From NCBI RefSeq assembly GCF_007993755.1, contig NZ_CP042467.1, positions 4,736,001 through 4,800,000 on the forward strand: 64,000 nt of DNA. The letters run 5' to 3'. Origin of the DNA: Microvenator marinus. GTDB taxonomy: Bacteria; Myxococcota_A; Bradymonadia; Bradymonadales; Bradymonadaceae. Made by a program: the position numbers and the translations under genes. The notes beneath the pieces were generated by a model that saw nothing but the letters and a program-made list of their open reading frames with translations, searched no databases and had not been told where the DNA came from. Shown here piece after piece: positions 1 through 8,290 of the stretch (position 1 is its first letter; each line of letters starts with the position of its first letter).

Positions 1-85
1 TGTCCATTTCAGTGGGTGGAGGCGTCTCTTTGGTGTCCTCACCACACGCAACCAACAACAACGTAAATAGAAATAACCAGCGCAT
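1..85 (-). CDS. Lipoprotein, N-terminal fragment (cut by left edge)
   Basis: The first 28 codons of a minus-strand gene are present. They encode a short basic start, a hydrophobic stretch and a lipobox LLVAC with Cys14 as the predicted lipidated residue, followed by a polar, Pro/Glu/Thr-rich region typical of the linker after the lipid anchor. A strong Shine-Dalgarno, GAGGAG, lies 5 bases before the ATG at 83-85, which fixes the start. The mature domain lies outside the window, so no function can be given. It is divergent from the aldolase operon that starts at about 206, leaving roughly 120 bases for both promoters. Confidence 0.7.
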   Translation of the reverse strand, partial: MRWLFLFTLLLVACGEDTKETPPPTEMD

Positions 86-205
86 CAGGTCTCCTCGAAA
101 TCATCGCTCGCGCGCGACACTCTAACTATCTGAACCACTCGCGTCCAATCGACATTTCCGAAACCGACTGCTATGGGGTACGAAACCGTTTTCATTCGGA
201 TTCTT

Positions 206-1213
206 ATGGGTCAAATCATCATAAACGATTGCACGCTCCGAGATGGGATGCACGCACTCGCGCATCAGTACACCTTGGAGCAAATGGTCAGTGTGGCCTC
301 CATGCTCGACGCGGCCGGCGTGCAGATTATCGAGGTCAGCCACGGCGACGGCCTCAATGGAAACTCGGTCAACTACGGGTTCTCGCGCCACACGGAGATG
401 GAGTACCTGCGCGCCGTGCGCGAAGTGCTCAAGAGTGCGCGCCTTGCTGCCCTCCTCCTGCCTGGAATCGGAACCATAGAAGATATGGATATGGCCATTG
501 AGGCCGGAATTGACACCATTCGGATTGCCACGCATTGCACCGAGGCCGACGTCTCAAAACAACATATCGAGGCCGCTCGCGAGAGGGGCCTTGATACCGT
601 TGGGTTCCTGATGATGGCGCATATGTTGGAGACTTCGGAGCTGGTTAAACAAGCAAAGCTCATGGAGTCCTACGGCGCGCATTGTGTGTACGTGACGGAC
701 TCCGCTGGTGCGCTGCTCATGGATGAAACGCGTGAAAAAGTCCGCGCGCTCAAAGACGCACTTCAATGTCAGGTGGGCTTTCATAACCACCACAACCTTG
801 GGCTCGGTGTGGCCAATACGGTGATCGCGGCAGAGGAAGGGGCCGACCGCCTTGATGGGTCTATCGCAGGCATGGGTGCAGGAGCCGGAAACTGCCCGCT
901 CGAGGTTCTGGTGGCGGTCCTTAATCGCATGGGAATTGAGTCAGGCGTGGAGCTCTACCCCTTGCTTGAATGCGCCGAAAACGTGGTCCGCCCCTTGATG
1001 ACTCGCCCCGTCCAGACCGATTCCAGCGCGATTATGTTGGGATATGCCGGGGTGTACTCGTCATTCCTGCTGCATACAGAGCGCGCCTCGAAGCGCTTCG
1101 GTGTGGATTCGCGCGATATCCTCGTCGAGCTCGGTAAACGCCGCATGGTAGGCGGGCAAGAGGATATGATCGTAGATGTGGCGCTCGAGATTTTGGAAAA
1201 ACAAAAAGGATAA
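206..1213 (+). CDS. 4-hydroxy-2-oxovalerate aldolase-like (DmpG/MhpE family)
   Basis: Predicted to cleave 4-hydroxy-2-oxo acids to pyruvate and an aldehyde, the last step of meta-cleavage aromatic degradation. The HMGL/DRE-TIM barrel signature TLRDGMHA sits at the N-terminus (Arg/Asp for substrate and metal binding), and the metal-binding HNHHNLG motif is near residue 190. Length (335 aa) is normal. Two starts are possible, ATG at 173 or 206; neither has a clear Shine-Dalgarno, and 206 puts the first beta strand directly at the N-terminus. In most bacteria this enzyme channels acetaldehyde to an acylating acetaldehyde dehydrogenase encoded next door; none is visible here, so the physiological substrate is uncertain. 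The next gene follows after 3 bases. Confidence 0.85.
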   Translation: MGQIIINDCTLRDGMHALAHQYTLEQMVSVASMLDAAGVQIIEVSHGDGLNGNSVNYGFSRHTEMEYLRAVREVLKSARLAALLLPGIGTIEDMDMAIEAGIDTIRIATHCTEADVSKQHIEAARERGLDTVGFLMMAHMLETSELVKQAKLMESYGAHCVYVTDSAGALLMDETREKVRALKDALQCQVGFHNHHNLGLGVANTVIAAEEGADRLDGSIAGMGAGAGNCPLEVLVAVLNRMGIESGVELYPLLECAENVVRPLMTRPVQTDSSAIMLGYAGVYSSFLLHTERASKRFGVDSRDILVELGKRRMVGGQEDMIVDVALEILEKQKG

Positions 1214-1216
1214 GAA

Positions 1217-1996
1217 ATGATGGATCAAGAAACCGTCGAAAAACTCGCTAGGGTCGTGGACGATGCGGCCATGGAATCTACGCCCATCACCATGCTCACT
1301 GCGGAACATGACGGGCTGACCATAGAGGACGCCTATCGAATTCAGCGCGCCTCCATGCGCCGAAGGTTCGGCCGCGGCGAGACGTTGGTGGGGATGAAGA
1401 TGGGTCTGACGTCACGGGCGAAGATGGAGCAGATGGGCGTTCACAACCCCATTTACGGCCACCTGACCAGCTCTATGAAGCTCACCTCCGGCGGCTCCTT
1501 CAAAAAGGAGAGCTATTGCCACCCGCGCGTGGAGCCCGAGATTGCGTTTATCATGGGCCGGGACATCAGCGGTCAGGTCACAAGCCAGGAAGCCCTGAGC
1601 GCCGTCTCAGGCGTGTGTGCGGCGCTTGAAATCATCGACTCCAGATACAAAGACTTCAAGTTCACGCTCAACGACGTGGTGGCCGATAACGCATCGTCCA
1701 CTCTCTTTGTGCTGGGCGAGAAAATCGCGACTCCGGATTTGGACGTGTCCAACTTGGGGATGGTGATGTCGGTGAATGGTGAGGTGCGTGAGACCGGCAG
1801 CAGTGCTGCAATTCTGGAGCATCCTTTGCGCTCCCTTGCCGCCCTTATCTGCATGCTGGATTCCGTCTCCGAGGGCCTACACGCCGGGCAGATCGTGCTC
1901 GCTGGCGGGGCAACACAGGCCATCGCTTGCACGCCGGGTTCGCACGTAAGTTTGGAGGTTGAATCACTCGGATCGGTCGAGTTTTTTGTGGAGTAG
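1217..1996 (+). CDS. 2-oxo-3-hexenedioate (4-oxalocrotonate) decarboxylase / 2-oxopent-4-enoate hydratase family
   Basis: A 259-aa member of the fumarylacetoacetase-fold family that includes XylI/DmpH (decarboxylase) and XylJ/DmpE/MhpD (hydratase). Recognisable are the VGMKMGLTS segment, HPRVEPEIAF with the metal-binding Glu residues, the internal DSRYKDF region and VLAGGATQAI near the C-terminus. The decarboxylase reading fits best because DmpH-type proteins share this N-terminal pattern, but hydratase activity cannot be excluded. AAGGA lies about 8 bases before ATG 1217. With the aldolase it forms the lower part of a meta-cleavage route that yields pyruvate. Confidence 0.8.
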   Translation: MMDQETVEKLARVVDDAAMESTPITMLTAEHDGLTIEDAYRIQRASMRRRFGRGETLVGMKMGLTSRAKMEQMGVHNPIYGHLTSSMKLTSGGSFKKESYCHPRVEPEIAFIMGRDISGQVTSQEALSAVSGVCAALEIIDSRYKDFKFTLNDVVADNASSTLFVLGEKIATPDLDVSNLGMVMSVNGEVRETGSSAAILEHPLRSLAALICMLDSVSEGLHAGQIVLAGGATQAIACTPGSHVSLEVESLGSVEFFVE

Positions 1997-1999
1997 AGG

Positions 2000-3160
2000 A
2001 TGCTCGAACTCGACCCGGGACAGGTCCTTGAAGGACTTAAACACACGTATCTGATCGAAGCGGAGCAGGGGCGAGGCGGCTTCGGAATCACGTGGAAGGC
2101 TTCCGATGAAGACGGGAAGCTCGTGGTCGTCAAGCAGCTTCGCCTGGACAAAGTGGACTCGTGGAAGACGCTCGAGCTCTTCCACCGCGAGGCCGAGGTG
2201 CTCGAGTCGCTCAATCACCCACAGATCCCGGATTACGTGGAGTTCTTTGCACTGGCTGATGGCAAGGCTATTCCGATCGAACCAGGGGCTGAGAATTCGG
2301 GCGCACTCTTTCTGGTGCAGCGCTTCATCGAAGGGAAAACACTCGCCCAATTGCGCGCTGAGAAAACCCACCTTGAACCGGCTGAGATACGCTCCATCCT
2401 GCGTCAAAGTTTGGAAGTTCTGGCCTACCTGCACGAGCTCTCGCCGCCCGTGATTCACCGCGATATCCACCCTAAGAACCTCATCTTAGGACCCGACTCC
2501 AAAGTCTATCTCATCGACTTTGGCGCCATGCAGGATCGCCTCAGATTCGGCGACGAGATGGGCTCCACCACGGTAGGCACTTTTGGGTTTATCCCGCTCG
2601 AGCAGAGTATGGGCCGCGCCCAGCCCGTCTCAGACCTCTACGCGCTCGCTATGACAATCCTGAACCTCGTTTCAGGTCGCGCACCACACGAGCTTCCCGT
2701 GGACGAAATGACGGGCAAGGTAAAGGTTGCCGAAGTGGTCTCAGACTCGGCGCTACGCGGCGTCTTGGACGCGATGGCGGAGCCCATTGTTGGGCAGCGC
2801 ATCAAGAGTGCTCGCGCGGCCCTCGAGGCTTTGGACAACCCCACCGCGCTCGTCAAAGCGCCGGTCGGCGCGCTTGTGCGACCAGAACCCACAGCCAGTA
2901 TAACCGCGCGGCGCATCTACCGAGTCCTCGCCGGAAGCTCGATTTCAGGCGCCGTGCTGACATACGCCATCTTCTTCAATGACCTTAGCGAAACCCAGCT
3001 CGTAGCCTTTGCCCCATTCTGGGTTTACCCTATGGTGATTGGACTTAGCGGCATCATCTCCGAGAGACGACCAAAACCTTATCAATCTTTGGTGGTCTAC
3101 TCTGTGGTAGCCATCGCGGCGTTTAGCTTCTTTTTGTACGGTATTTTCCCGGGTCTTTGA
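2000..3160 (+). CDS. Membrane-anchored Ser/Thr protein kinase
   Basis: 386 aa. Residues 14-285 form a Hanks-type kinase: Gly-rich loop GRGGFG (24-29), Lys45 in VVVKQL, Glu64, catalytic HRD 153-155 with Asn160, DFG 173-175, and the subdomain IX motif SDLYALA. The catalytic loop reads HRDIHPKN, so the usual Lys after HRD-x is His. After the kinase come about three hydrophobic segments (about 311-327, 334-353, 364-384), placing the kinase in the cytoplasm and the C-terminus in the membrane. There is no extracellular sensor domain. It starts 3 bases after the decarboxylase gene and its TGA overlaps the next ATG by one base, so it is embedded in a catabolic/transport operon. Its substrate is unknown; the neighbouring permeases are one possibility. 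Confidence 0.85.
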   Translation: MLELDPGQVLEGLKHTYLIEAEQGRGGFGITWKASDEDGKLVVVKQLRLDKVDSWKTLELFHREAEVLESLNHPQIPDYVEFFALADGKAIPIEPGAENSGALFLVQRFIEGKTLAQLRAEKTHLEPAEIRSILRQSLEVLAYLHELSPPVIHRDIHPKNLILGPDSKVYLIDFGAMQDRLRFGDEMGSTTVGTFGFIPLEQSMGRAQPVSDLYALAMTILNLVSGRAPHELPVDEMTGKVKVAEVVSDSALRGVLDAMAEPIVGQRIKSARAALEALDNPTALVKAPVGALVRPEPTASITARRIYRVLAGSSISGAVLTYAIFFNDLSETQLVAFAPFWVYPMVIGLSGIISERRPKPYQSLVVYSVVAIAAFSFFLYGIFPGL

Positions 3161-4056
3161 TGTTTACCTTCCTCCAACTCCTGGTTTCTGGACTGGCTAT
3201 TGGCTCGGTCTATGCCCTCGTGGCGCTGGGGTTCGTGGTGGTTTACAGGGCCTCGCAGGTTTTTAACTTTGCGCACGGGGAACTCCTGACGTTTGGCGCG
3301 TTCATCATGGTCACGTTCACGGGCCTCGGTCTCTGGTGGCCGCTCGCGCTCGTGGCCTCTATGGTGGCCACAGGCCTCGTCTCCGTACTCATGGAGCGAG
3401 TCTTCTTAAGGCCGATGGTGGGGCGCCCGGTCTTCGTGACCATCATCCTCACGATTTTCCTCGGCCTAATCTTACGCATTGCCATCATGGCCACATGGGG
3501 AACCGACGTCCGCGGTATGCCCACACCATGGGACACTTCGGCCGCGCTCCGCCTGGGTGAGGCGAGCATCCTCTACAACTCGGTTGCCGCGATCGTGGCG
3601 AGCGGTGTGGTGCTCGCGCTCTTCTTCGCCATGATTAAGTACACCCGTCTTGGAATCGCGATGCGTGCAACCGCTTCAGACCAAGAGGTGGCGCTGGCTT
3701 TGGGGATTCCAGTGGGTAAGATTTTTGGTGTGACGTGGTTCAGCGCCGGTGCGATGGCCGCCCTAGGTGGCATCTTCCTCGGAATGTTCCCCAGACAAGT
3801 AGAACCGACGCTCGGATACATTGCCTTGAGGGCCTTTCCTGCCGTGATTGTCGGCGGTCTTGAGTCGCCCGGCGGGGCTGTGATTGCGGGCCTACTACTG
3901 GGCGTGCTTGAGGTCCTCTCACAAGCCTATATCAACCCCCATTTGGGCGCCTTCGGGCACAATTTCCACGCCGTGTTTCCCTACGTGGTCATGATCGTTT
4001 TCCTCATCGTCAGGCCGCATGGCATGTTCGGTCAAAAAGACGTGGAGCGTGTCTGA
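3160..4056 (+). CDS. livH: Branched-chain amino acid-type ABC transporter permease, LivH-like
   Basis: 298-aa polytopic inner-membrane protein with the LivH pattern: GLAIGSVYALVALGF in the first helices, a following FNFAHGELL segment, the cytoplasmic LGIAMRATASDQEVA loop that contacts the ATPase, and GGLESPGGAVIAG near the C-terminus. The ATG at 3160 overlaps the kinase stop (TGATG), implying translational coupling. Liv systems import branched-chain amino acids but relatives take up urea, short amides or aromatic acids. The neighbouring meta-cleavage genes make an aromatic or dicarboxylic substrate a reasonable inference. The ATPases LivG/LivF and a binding protein are not in the window. Confidence 0.9.
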   Translation: MFTFLQLLVSGLAIGSVYALVALGFVVVYRASQVFNFAHGELLTFGAFIMVTFTGLGLWWPLALVASMVATGLVSVLMERVFLRPMVGRPVFVTIILTIFLGLILRIAIMATWGTDVRGMPTPWDTSAALRLGEASILYNSVAAIVASGVVLALFFAMIKYTRLGIAMRATASDQEVALALGIPVGKIFGVTWFSAGAMAALGGIFLGMFPRQVEPTLGYIALRAFPAVIVGGLESPGGAVIAGLLLGVLEVLSQAYINPHLGAFGHNFHAVFPYVVMIVFLIVRPHGMFGQKDVERV

Positions 4057-5114
4057 TGCCAACTCGAGCCCTTATCACGGGATACGAAGACGACCTCAAG
4101 CTTTGGCCAGATTTTTGGCATAAAGTCGCCTGGTTTTTTGGCCTCTTAGTCTTCGCAGCGTTTCCGCTTATGGGTGCATGGTGGACCACCATCGCGACTC
4201 TTGGTTTCATCCATATCGTGGGCGCTCTGGCGCTCATGATTCTCACGGGATTTGCCGGCCAGATAAGCCTTGGACACGCAGCATTTCTGGCAATTGGGGC
4301 GTACACAGCAGCTGTGCTTGGCAATGAATTCGAGCTCCCCTTTTGGCTCCTGATCCCGATTTCGGGCGCCATGGCCGCGTTAGTGGGGCTCGCGCTTGGC
4401 CCCTTTGCGCTGCGTTTGCGCGGCCTCTATCTGGCCATCGTGACGATCGGCCTGCTATTCCTCGTGAACCACACCCTGCACACAATCCCCCAAACCGGCG
4501 GAGTGGGTGGTACCTCGGTCCCCATGTACTACTGGTTTGGTGCCGAGTACGACGTGCAGGCCCTCAAGGTCGGAGGCTCGTTCGAGCTCAAACTCTATGC
4601 GCTCTTCGGCCTCATGGCCTTCTTCTGCGCCATGGCTTGCGTGAACATCCGCCGCTCAAACATCGGGCGCGCCATGTTCGCTATCCGTGACCACGACTTG
4701 GCCGCGGCCGTGCTGGGCGTAAAGCCGCTCAAGACGAAACTCATGGCCTTCGGAATCTCCTCATTCTTTGCGGGAGTAGCCGGCGCCATGTTCGCGTTTC
4801 AACAGCAGTACATCACCATCGAGCCGCCCTTCGATATGAACATGAGCGTTCAATACATCGCGATGATCGTTCTGGGCGGAATCGGCACGGTGTTTGGTGC
4901 GGTTGCGGGCGCTCTGGTCTTCACATTCTTGACCCCGCTGGCCGAGCTTGTCGGCCCGTTCATACCTCTTGTGTCCGAGCTTTCATCCGCTCAGCAGAGC
5001 ACCCTGATTTTCTCGTTGGTGGTGTGCGGATTTTTGATCTTTGAGCCGATGGGCGTGCTCGGAATCTGGCTCAGAATCAAACGATACTTCCAGACCTGGC
5101 CATTTTCGTACTAG
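4056..5114 (+). CDS. livM: Branched-chain amino acid-type ABC transporter permease, LivM-like
   Basis: 352-aa polytopic permease, the partner of the upstream LivH-like protein. Diagnostic segments are GFAGQISLGHAAFLAIGAY, the coupling-loop motif NIGRAMFAIRDHDLAAA with GVKPLKTKL after it, and GGIGTVFGAVAGA near the C-terminus. The N-terminus carries an extra soluble stretch of about 25 residues. Its ATG overlaps the LivH stop by one base. It is the last gene of the operon and ends 7 bases from the convergent lipoprotein gene, with no obvious terminator between them. Confidence 0.9.
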   Translation: MPTRALITGYEDDLKLWPDFWHKVAWFFGLLVFAAFPLMGAWWTTIATLGFIHIVGALALMILTGFAGQISLGHAAFLAIGAYTAAVLGNEFELPFWLLIPISGAMAALVGLALGPFALRLRGLYLAIVTIGLLFLVNHTLHTIPQTGGVGGTSVPMYYWFGAEYDVQALKVGGSFELKLYALFGLMAFFCAMACVNIRRSNIGRAMFAIRDHDLAAAVLGVKPLKTKLMAFGISSFFAGVAGAMFAFQQQYITIEPPFDMNMSVQYIAMIVLGGIGTVFGAVAGALVFTFLTPLAELVGPFIPLVSELSSAQQSTLIFSLVVCGFLIFEPMGVLGIWLRIKRYFQTWPFSY

Positions 5115-5121
5115 CCGCGAT

Positions 5122-5511
5122 TCAGAGTGCACACCTGCACACAGCTGGTTCGTCTCCGGTATAGGCTTCCTCCAAGACCGGACAAGATTCCCAGCCATCC
5201 AACGTGTAGGTGGCTCCGAACAAAACGGCAGAAGGAGATTCTAATTGTTCACGATAAAGCACCACGCTGACGGCACTTCCGTCTTGAATCTCCCCACAAA
5301 ACTCAACTTGAGGCCCATCACAGGTGGGCTCTTCGGCCGTCCGGTCAGCACTTAAATCTATACCATCCAAGACCGCGCATCTTTCGGGACACGAATCTGC
5401 AGCAAAGGACGCACACGGCACCAACTCTTCCTCAGATGACCCACAAGAAGCCAAGAAACCTGAAGCAAATGCTCCGATCACAATAAGTTTGAAAAAGCCC
5501 ATTCTTTGCAC
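5122..5511 (-). CDS. Small Cys-rich lipoprotein of unknown function
   Basis: 129 aa. A signal peptide ends in the lipobox FLASC (Cys23), followed by SSEEE, so the protein is probably sorted to the outer membrane. The mature part is about 107 aa, acidic, with about eight further Cys residues including a CRC near the C-terminus, consistent with disulphides. AGGGG lies 5 bases before a GTG start at 5509-5511; the ATG at 5502 lacks a well-spaced Shine-Dalgarno. No known domain was recognised. It lies convergent to livM. Confidence 0.7.
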   Translation of the reverse strand: MQRMGFFKLIVIGAFASGFLASCGSSEEELVPCASFAADSCPERCAVLDGIDLSADRTAEEPTCDGPQVEFCGEIQDGSAVSVVLYREQLESPSAVLFGATYTLDGWESCPVLEEAYTGDEPAVCRCAL

Positions 5512-5570
5512 GTGAACCCCTAGTAGTTGTCCCGGATACAGACTAGTTCACCTCAATTTGCCGATCAAAC

Positions 5571-6356
5571 TTAATCCAACTCCTCGATCCGAGCACCATC
5601 TTCGATGACTGCATCGGTACGGTCCCGCTTCATCACCGAATCCAGGGCATCAAGAATACGATACACACGAACGGTTACCGGGGCGCCTTGATGTTTAGGG
5701 TACTTGCCCTTCTCCATCTTCTCCACGAGGCATTCTTTGACCTCGTCCGAAACTTCCACCGACGTCTCAAACTTGGAGATTTCTACGCTGGGCTTCTTGC
5801 TCTCAAAACGGAGCCTGAGCTCTACATGGCCGCTACGAGGCTCCTTGGAGCTAGTCCAAAACTTCTTATGGCAGGATTGCAACGACGTCTTAAAACGTTT
5901 TGAGACTGCGTTCGTCAGATTGGTGCGTGCCTTTTCCTGCGCGGCCTTTTCACGTTTCGTCATCCCGTACTGATGGTCCTCGCCGATACCCCATGCAACA
6001 GGAGAGTAGGGCACATAATCAAGCTCTGTGGTGCCTGAGCAGATGGAAGGACGAATGGTCTTCTTATCCGGATTTGCATAGATCATGTACGACTTACCGG
6101 CACCGAGCTCCAAATCGCACATACTCTCGGAAGCACCGACTTTGAACTTCCGACCTTTCTTCGTGCCCTTCCAACTCTTGACCACCTTAACTTCGAGCTC
6201 GCCATCCTTGCCCTCCGAGACCTCGCCGTAGAACACGAGTTTGTGGCCATCCACCTGAGCACCACGAGACTGAGGCTTACACGAGCAGGCGTGAGAGTCT
6301 CGCGCCACGCCGATGACCACGAAGAGAGTGAGTAGGGCGGAGGCAATGACTTTCAT
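5571..6356 (-). CDS. Secreted protein: TIMP/netrin-like N-terminal domain plus AgmX/PglI-like C-terminal domain
   Basis: 261 aa. Signal peptide 1-23 is followed directly by CSC (24-26), the hallmark N-terminus of bacterial TIMP/NTR-like domains; Cys80 and Cys106 (SICSGT) complete the pattern, ending near residue 115. Residues 145-235 resemble the AgmX/PglI C-terminal (TonB-like) domain: a Cys at 162, a beta hairpin, then a Cys at 209 before a short strand. The ATG at 6354-6356 overlaps the stop of the phosphofructokinase gene (ATGA), which settles the start. Such domains are known in myxobacterial envelope proteins, but the role here is unknown; the coupling to a glycolytic gene is unexpected. 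Confidence 0.75.
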   Translation of the reverse strand: MKVIASALLTLFVVIGVARDSHACSCKPQSRGAQVDGHKLVFYGEVSEGKDGELEVKVVKSWKGTKKGRKFKVGASESMCDLELGAGKSYMIYANPDKKTIRPSICSGTTELDYVPYSPVAWGIGEDHQYGMTKREKAAQEKARTNLTNAVSKRFKTSLQSCHKKFWTSSKEPRSGHVELRLRFESKKPSVEISKFETSVEVSDEVKECLVEKMEKGKYPKHQGAPVTVRVYRILDALDSVMKRDRTDAVIEDGARIEELD

Positions 6357-7420
6357 AGTTTTGCTCCGAAGGACATTCCTACGGCATGACACGCCTTGAT
6401 GAGCGGCGAATCAAGGGGCACCGTCTTGACCATATTCGCCACCTCGGAGAGTGGGACGCTCGTAAGTTTTCCGTCTTGACGCGCCACCATCCGGCCGAAC
6501 TCGCCCCTCCGAATGAGCTCCGATGCATGTGCCCCATATTGGGTGGCCAGAATGCGGTCGGCTGGGGTCGGCGTGCCTCCTCGCTGAACATGGCCAAGAA
6601 TCGTGGTCCTGACTTCAGAGTCAATGCGTCCCTTGAGTTGTGCCTGAATCACATTGCCTACACCGCCAAGGCGAATAGGGTCTGGCGAATCATCAATCGT
6701 TTCTCGCACGGTCATCTTACCCGACTGCGGCTTCGCACCTTCGGCAACCACAATAATGGTGAAACTCTGCCGGTCTTCGCGCTCATCACAAACCCGAACA
6801 ATTTCGTCAATATCGTACGGAATCTCGGGAATGAGCACGATATCCCCGCCGCCCGCTAGCGCGCTCTCCAGTGCAATCCAGCCCGCGTAGCGGCCCATGG
6901 TCTCAAGGATCATGACTCTGCGGTGGCTCTGTCCGGTTGTCTGAAGTCTGTCCACTGCCTCAGTCGCAATCGAAACCGCGGTATCAAACCCAAACGTGCG
7001 GTCGGTCGCCATCAAGTCGTTGTCGATGGTCTTGGGCACGCCCACAATCCTCATGCCCTTTTTCTCCATTTCATGAGAGATCGACATGGTGCCGTCGCCG
7101 CCAATGACTACGAGCCCGTCCAACCCGAGCTCGTTGTAGTACGCCACAACTTCATCGGAGACGTCCGCTCCGTCACGCCCAAAATAGCTTAGGGGGTTCG
7201 CCCTATTGTGGGTGCCAAGAATGGTACCGCCCTGCGCCAGAATACCGCTCACATCTTTGTACGATAGCGAAACCGCGTTTCTCTCAATGAGTCCGAGAAA
7301 GCCTTCCCTGAATCCAATCACCTCGGCGTCGCAATGAAGCATCAAGCTCTTTGCCACGGCGCGGATCACAGCATTCAATCCTGGGCAGTCTCCACCACCT
7401 GTCAAAACCCCAATCTTCAT
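6353..7420 (-). CDS. pfkA: 6-phosphofructokinase
   Basis: 355-aa phosphofructokinase, committing fructose 6-phosphate to glycolysis. GVLTGGGDCPGLN forms the N-terminal phosphate-binding loop, GGDGT is at 107-111, PKTIDND at 129-135 and METMGR-type sequence ETMGR at 173-177. The donor-selectivity residues are mixed: Gly110 (position 104 in E. coli, ATP-like) with Lys130 (position 124, PPi-like). Enzymes with this combination include both ATP- and PPi-dependent members, so the phosphate donor cannot be assigned. GAGGTG precedes the ATG at 7418-7420. The downstream TIMP-like gene overlaps its stop codon. Confidence 0.92.
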   Translation of the reverse strand: MKIGVLTGGGDCPGLNAVIRAVAKSLMLHCDAEVIGFREGFLGLIERNAVSLSYKDVSGILAQGGTILGTHNRANPLSYFGRDGADVSDEVVAYYNELGLDGLVVIGGDGTMSISHEMEKKGMRIVGVPKTIDNDLMATDRTFGFDTAVSIATEAVDRLQTTGQSHRRVMILETMGRYAGWIALESALAGGGDIVLIPEIPYDIDEIVRVCDEREDRQSFTIIVVAEGAKPQSGKMTVRETIDDSPDPIRLGGVGNVIQAQLKGRIDSEVRTTILGHVQRGGTPTPADRILATQYGAHASELIRRGEFGRMVARQDGKLTSVPLSEVANMVKTVPLDSPLIKACHAVGMSFGAKL

Positions 7421-7528
7421 AAAACACCTCAATTTCTGAATGACTGGTTGCAGCTTAGTTTTTGGTGGTATCTTTGTAAACGCTGTGCACGCAGGGCTCT
7501 TTGCCCGTTCCCTATGATAGGTCCGAAA

Positions 7529-8218
7529 ATGTTTAGATATCTGCTACTCGCTTTTTCACTCCTCGCCGCCTCATGCGCCACCGATGAAGTTCCACCGCCA
7601 GATTTGGGGACGGACTTGGATGTTCCGGACTTCAATCAGCCCGAGCAAGACCAGGGCACCACTGAGCCCGATCAGGCTGAAGACATGCCGGTTTCGGAAG
7701 ACATGCCCGTGGAAGATATGCCCGCTGAAGAGGACATGCCAGCTGAGGAGGACATGCCTGCCGAAGATATGTCGACGGATGCTGAGCCCGATGCCGAACC
7801 AGATTCGCCGCCAGACTTGCCGGAAGGAGACACGTGCCAAGACGCAATCGATGTCACCGCTGGAGCCGCTTTGAGCGGCCAGACCACCGTTGGCGCGACC
7901 GATGATTACGAGGCTTCCTTTTCCGGAGACAATTGCCCGAACGCTAGATTCAGCGGGCCGGATCGAGCCTATGTAGTCCAACCTGCGACCCAAACGACGT
8001 ACACCGTGCAGGTGCTTCCTGAGGCAGGATTTGACCCGTCGCTCTACGTTAAGGTGGACTGCTCTCAAGACGCGTGTGTCACCGGTACGGTTCTGAACGG
8101 CGAAGGCGTCCAGGAGTCCGTCACGTTTGACGCCCCTGCTGGAATCCCAACCTACATCATCGTGGACGGCGAACAATTCAGCGAAGGCATGTTCGACCTG
8201 AATGTCACCATCAACTAG
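7529..8218 (+). CDS. Lipoprotein with acidic Asp-Met-Pro repeats and a C-terminal beta domain
   Basis: 229 aa. Signal peptide with lipobox LAASC (Cys15), then an acidic linker to about residue 100 in which EDMP-type units repeat about seven times (7680-7780), then a globular C-terminal domain of about 120 aa beginning DTCQDAIDV. The C-terminal domain resembles the pre-peptidase C-terminal (PPC) beta-sandwich seen in deltaproteobacterial secreted proteins, a tentative match. The ATG at 7529 has AGGT 7 bases upstream and leads straight into the signal peptide. Probably an outer-surface protein whose linker holds the domain away from the membrane. It is divergent from pfkA. Confidence 0.75.
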   Translation: MFRYLLLAFSLLAASCATDEVPPPDLGTDLDVPDFNQPEQDQGTTEPDQAEDMPVSEDMPVEDMPAEEDMPAEEDMPAEDMSTDAEPDAEPDSPPDLPEGDTCQDAIDVTAGAALSGQTTVGATDDYEASFSGDNCPNARFSGPDRAYVVQPATQTTYTVQVLPEAGFDPSLYVKVDCSQDACVTGTVLNGEGVQESVTFDAPAGIPTYIIVDGEQFSEGMFDLNVTIN

Positions 8219-8290
8219 CTCAGCTAAATTTTGTTTGTAACTCTTTGAGGGTTAAGGCAACTAAAGCTAAAGAGCTCTAGTGAGATACGT

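Noticed and set aside
8219-8290. Stem of CTCTTT and AAAGAG before the radical SAM gene
   Set aside because: The loop is over 20 bases and the stem only 6, so it is likely chance.
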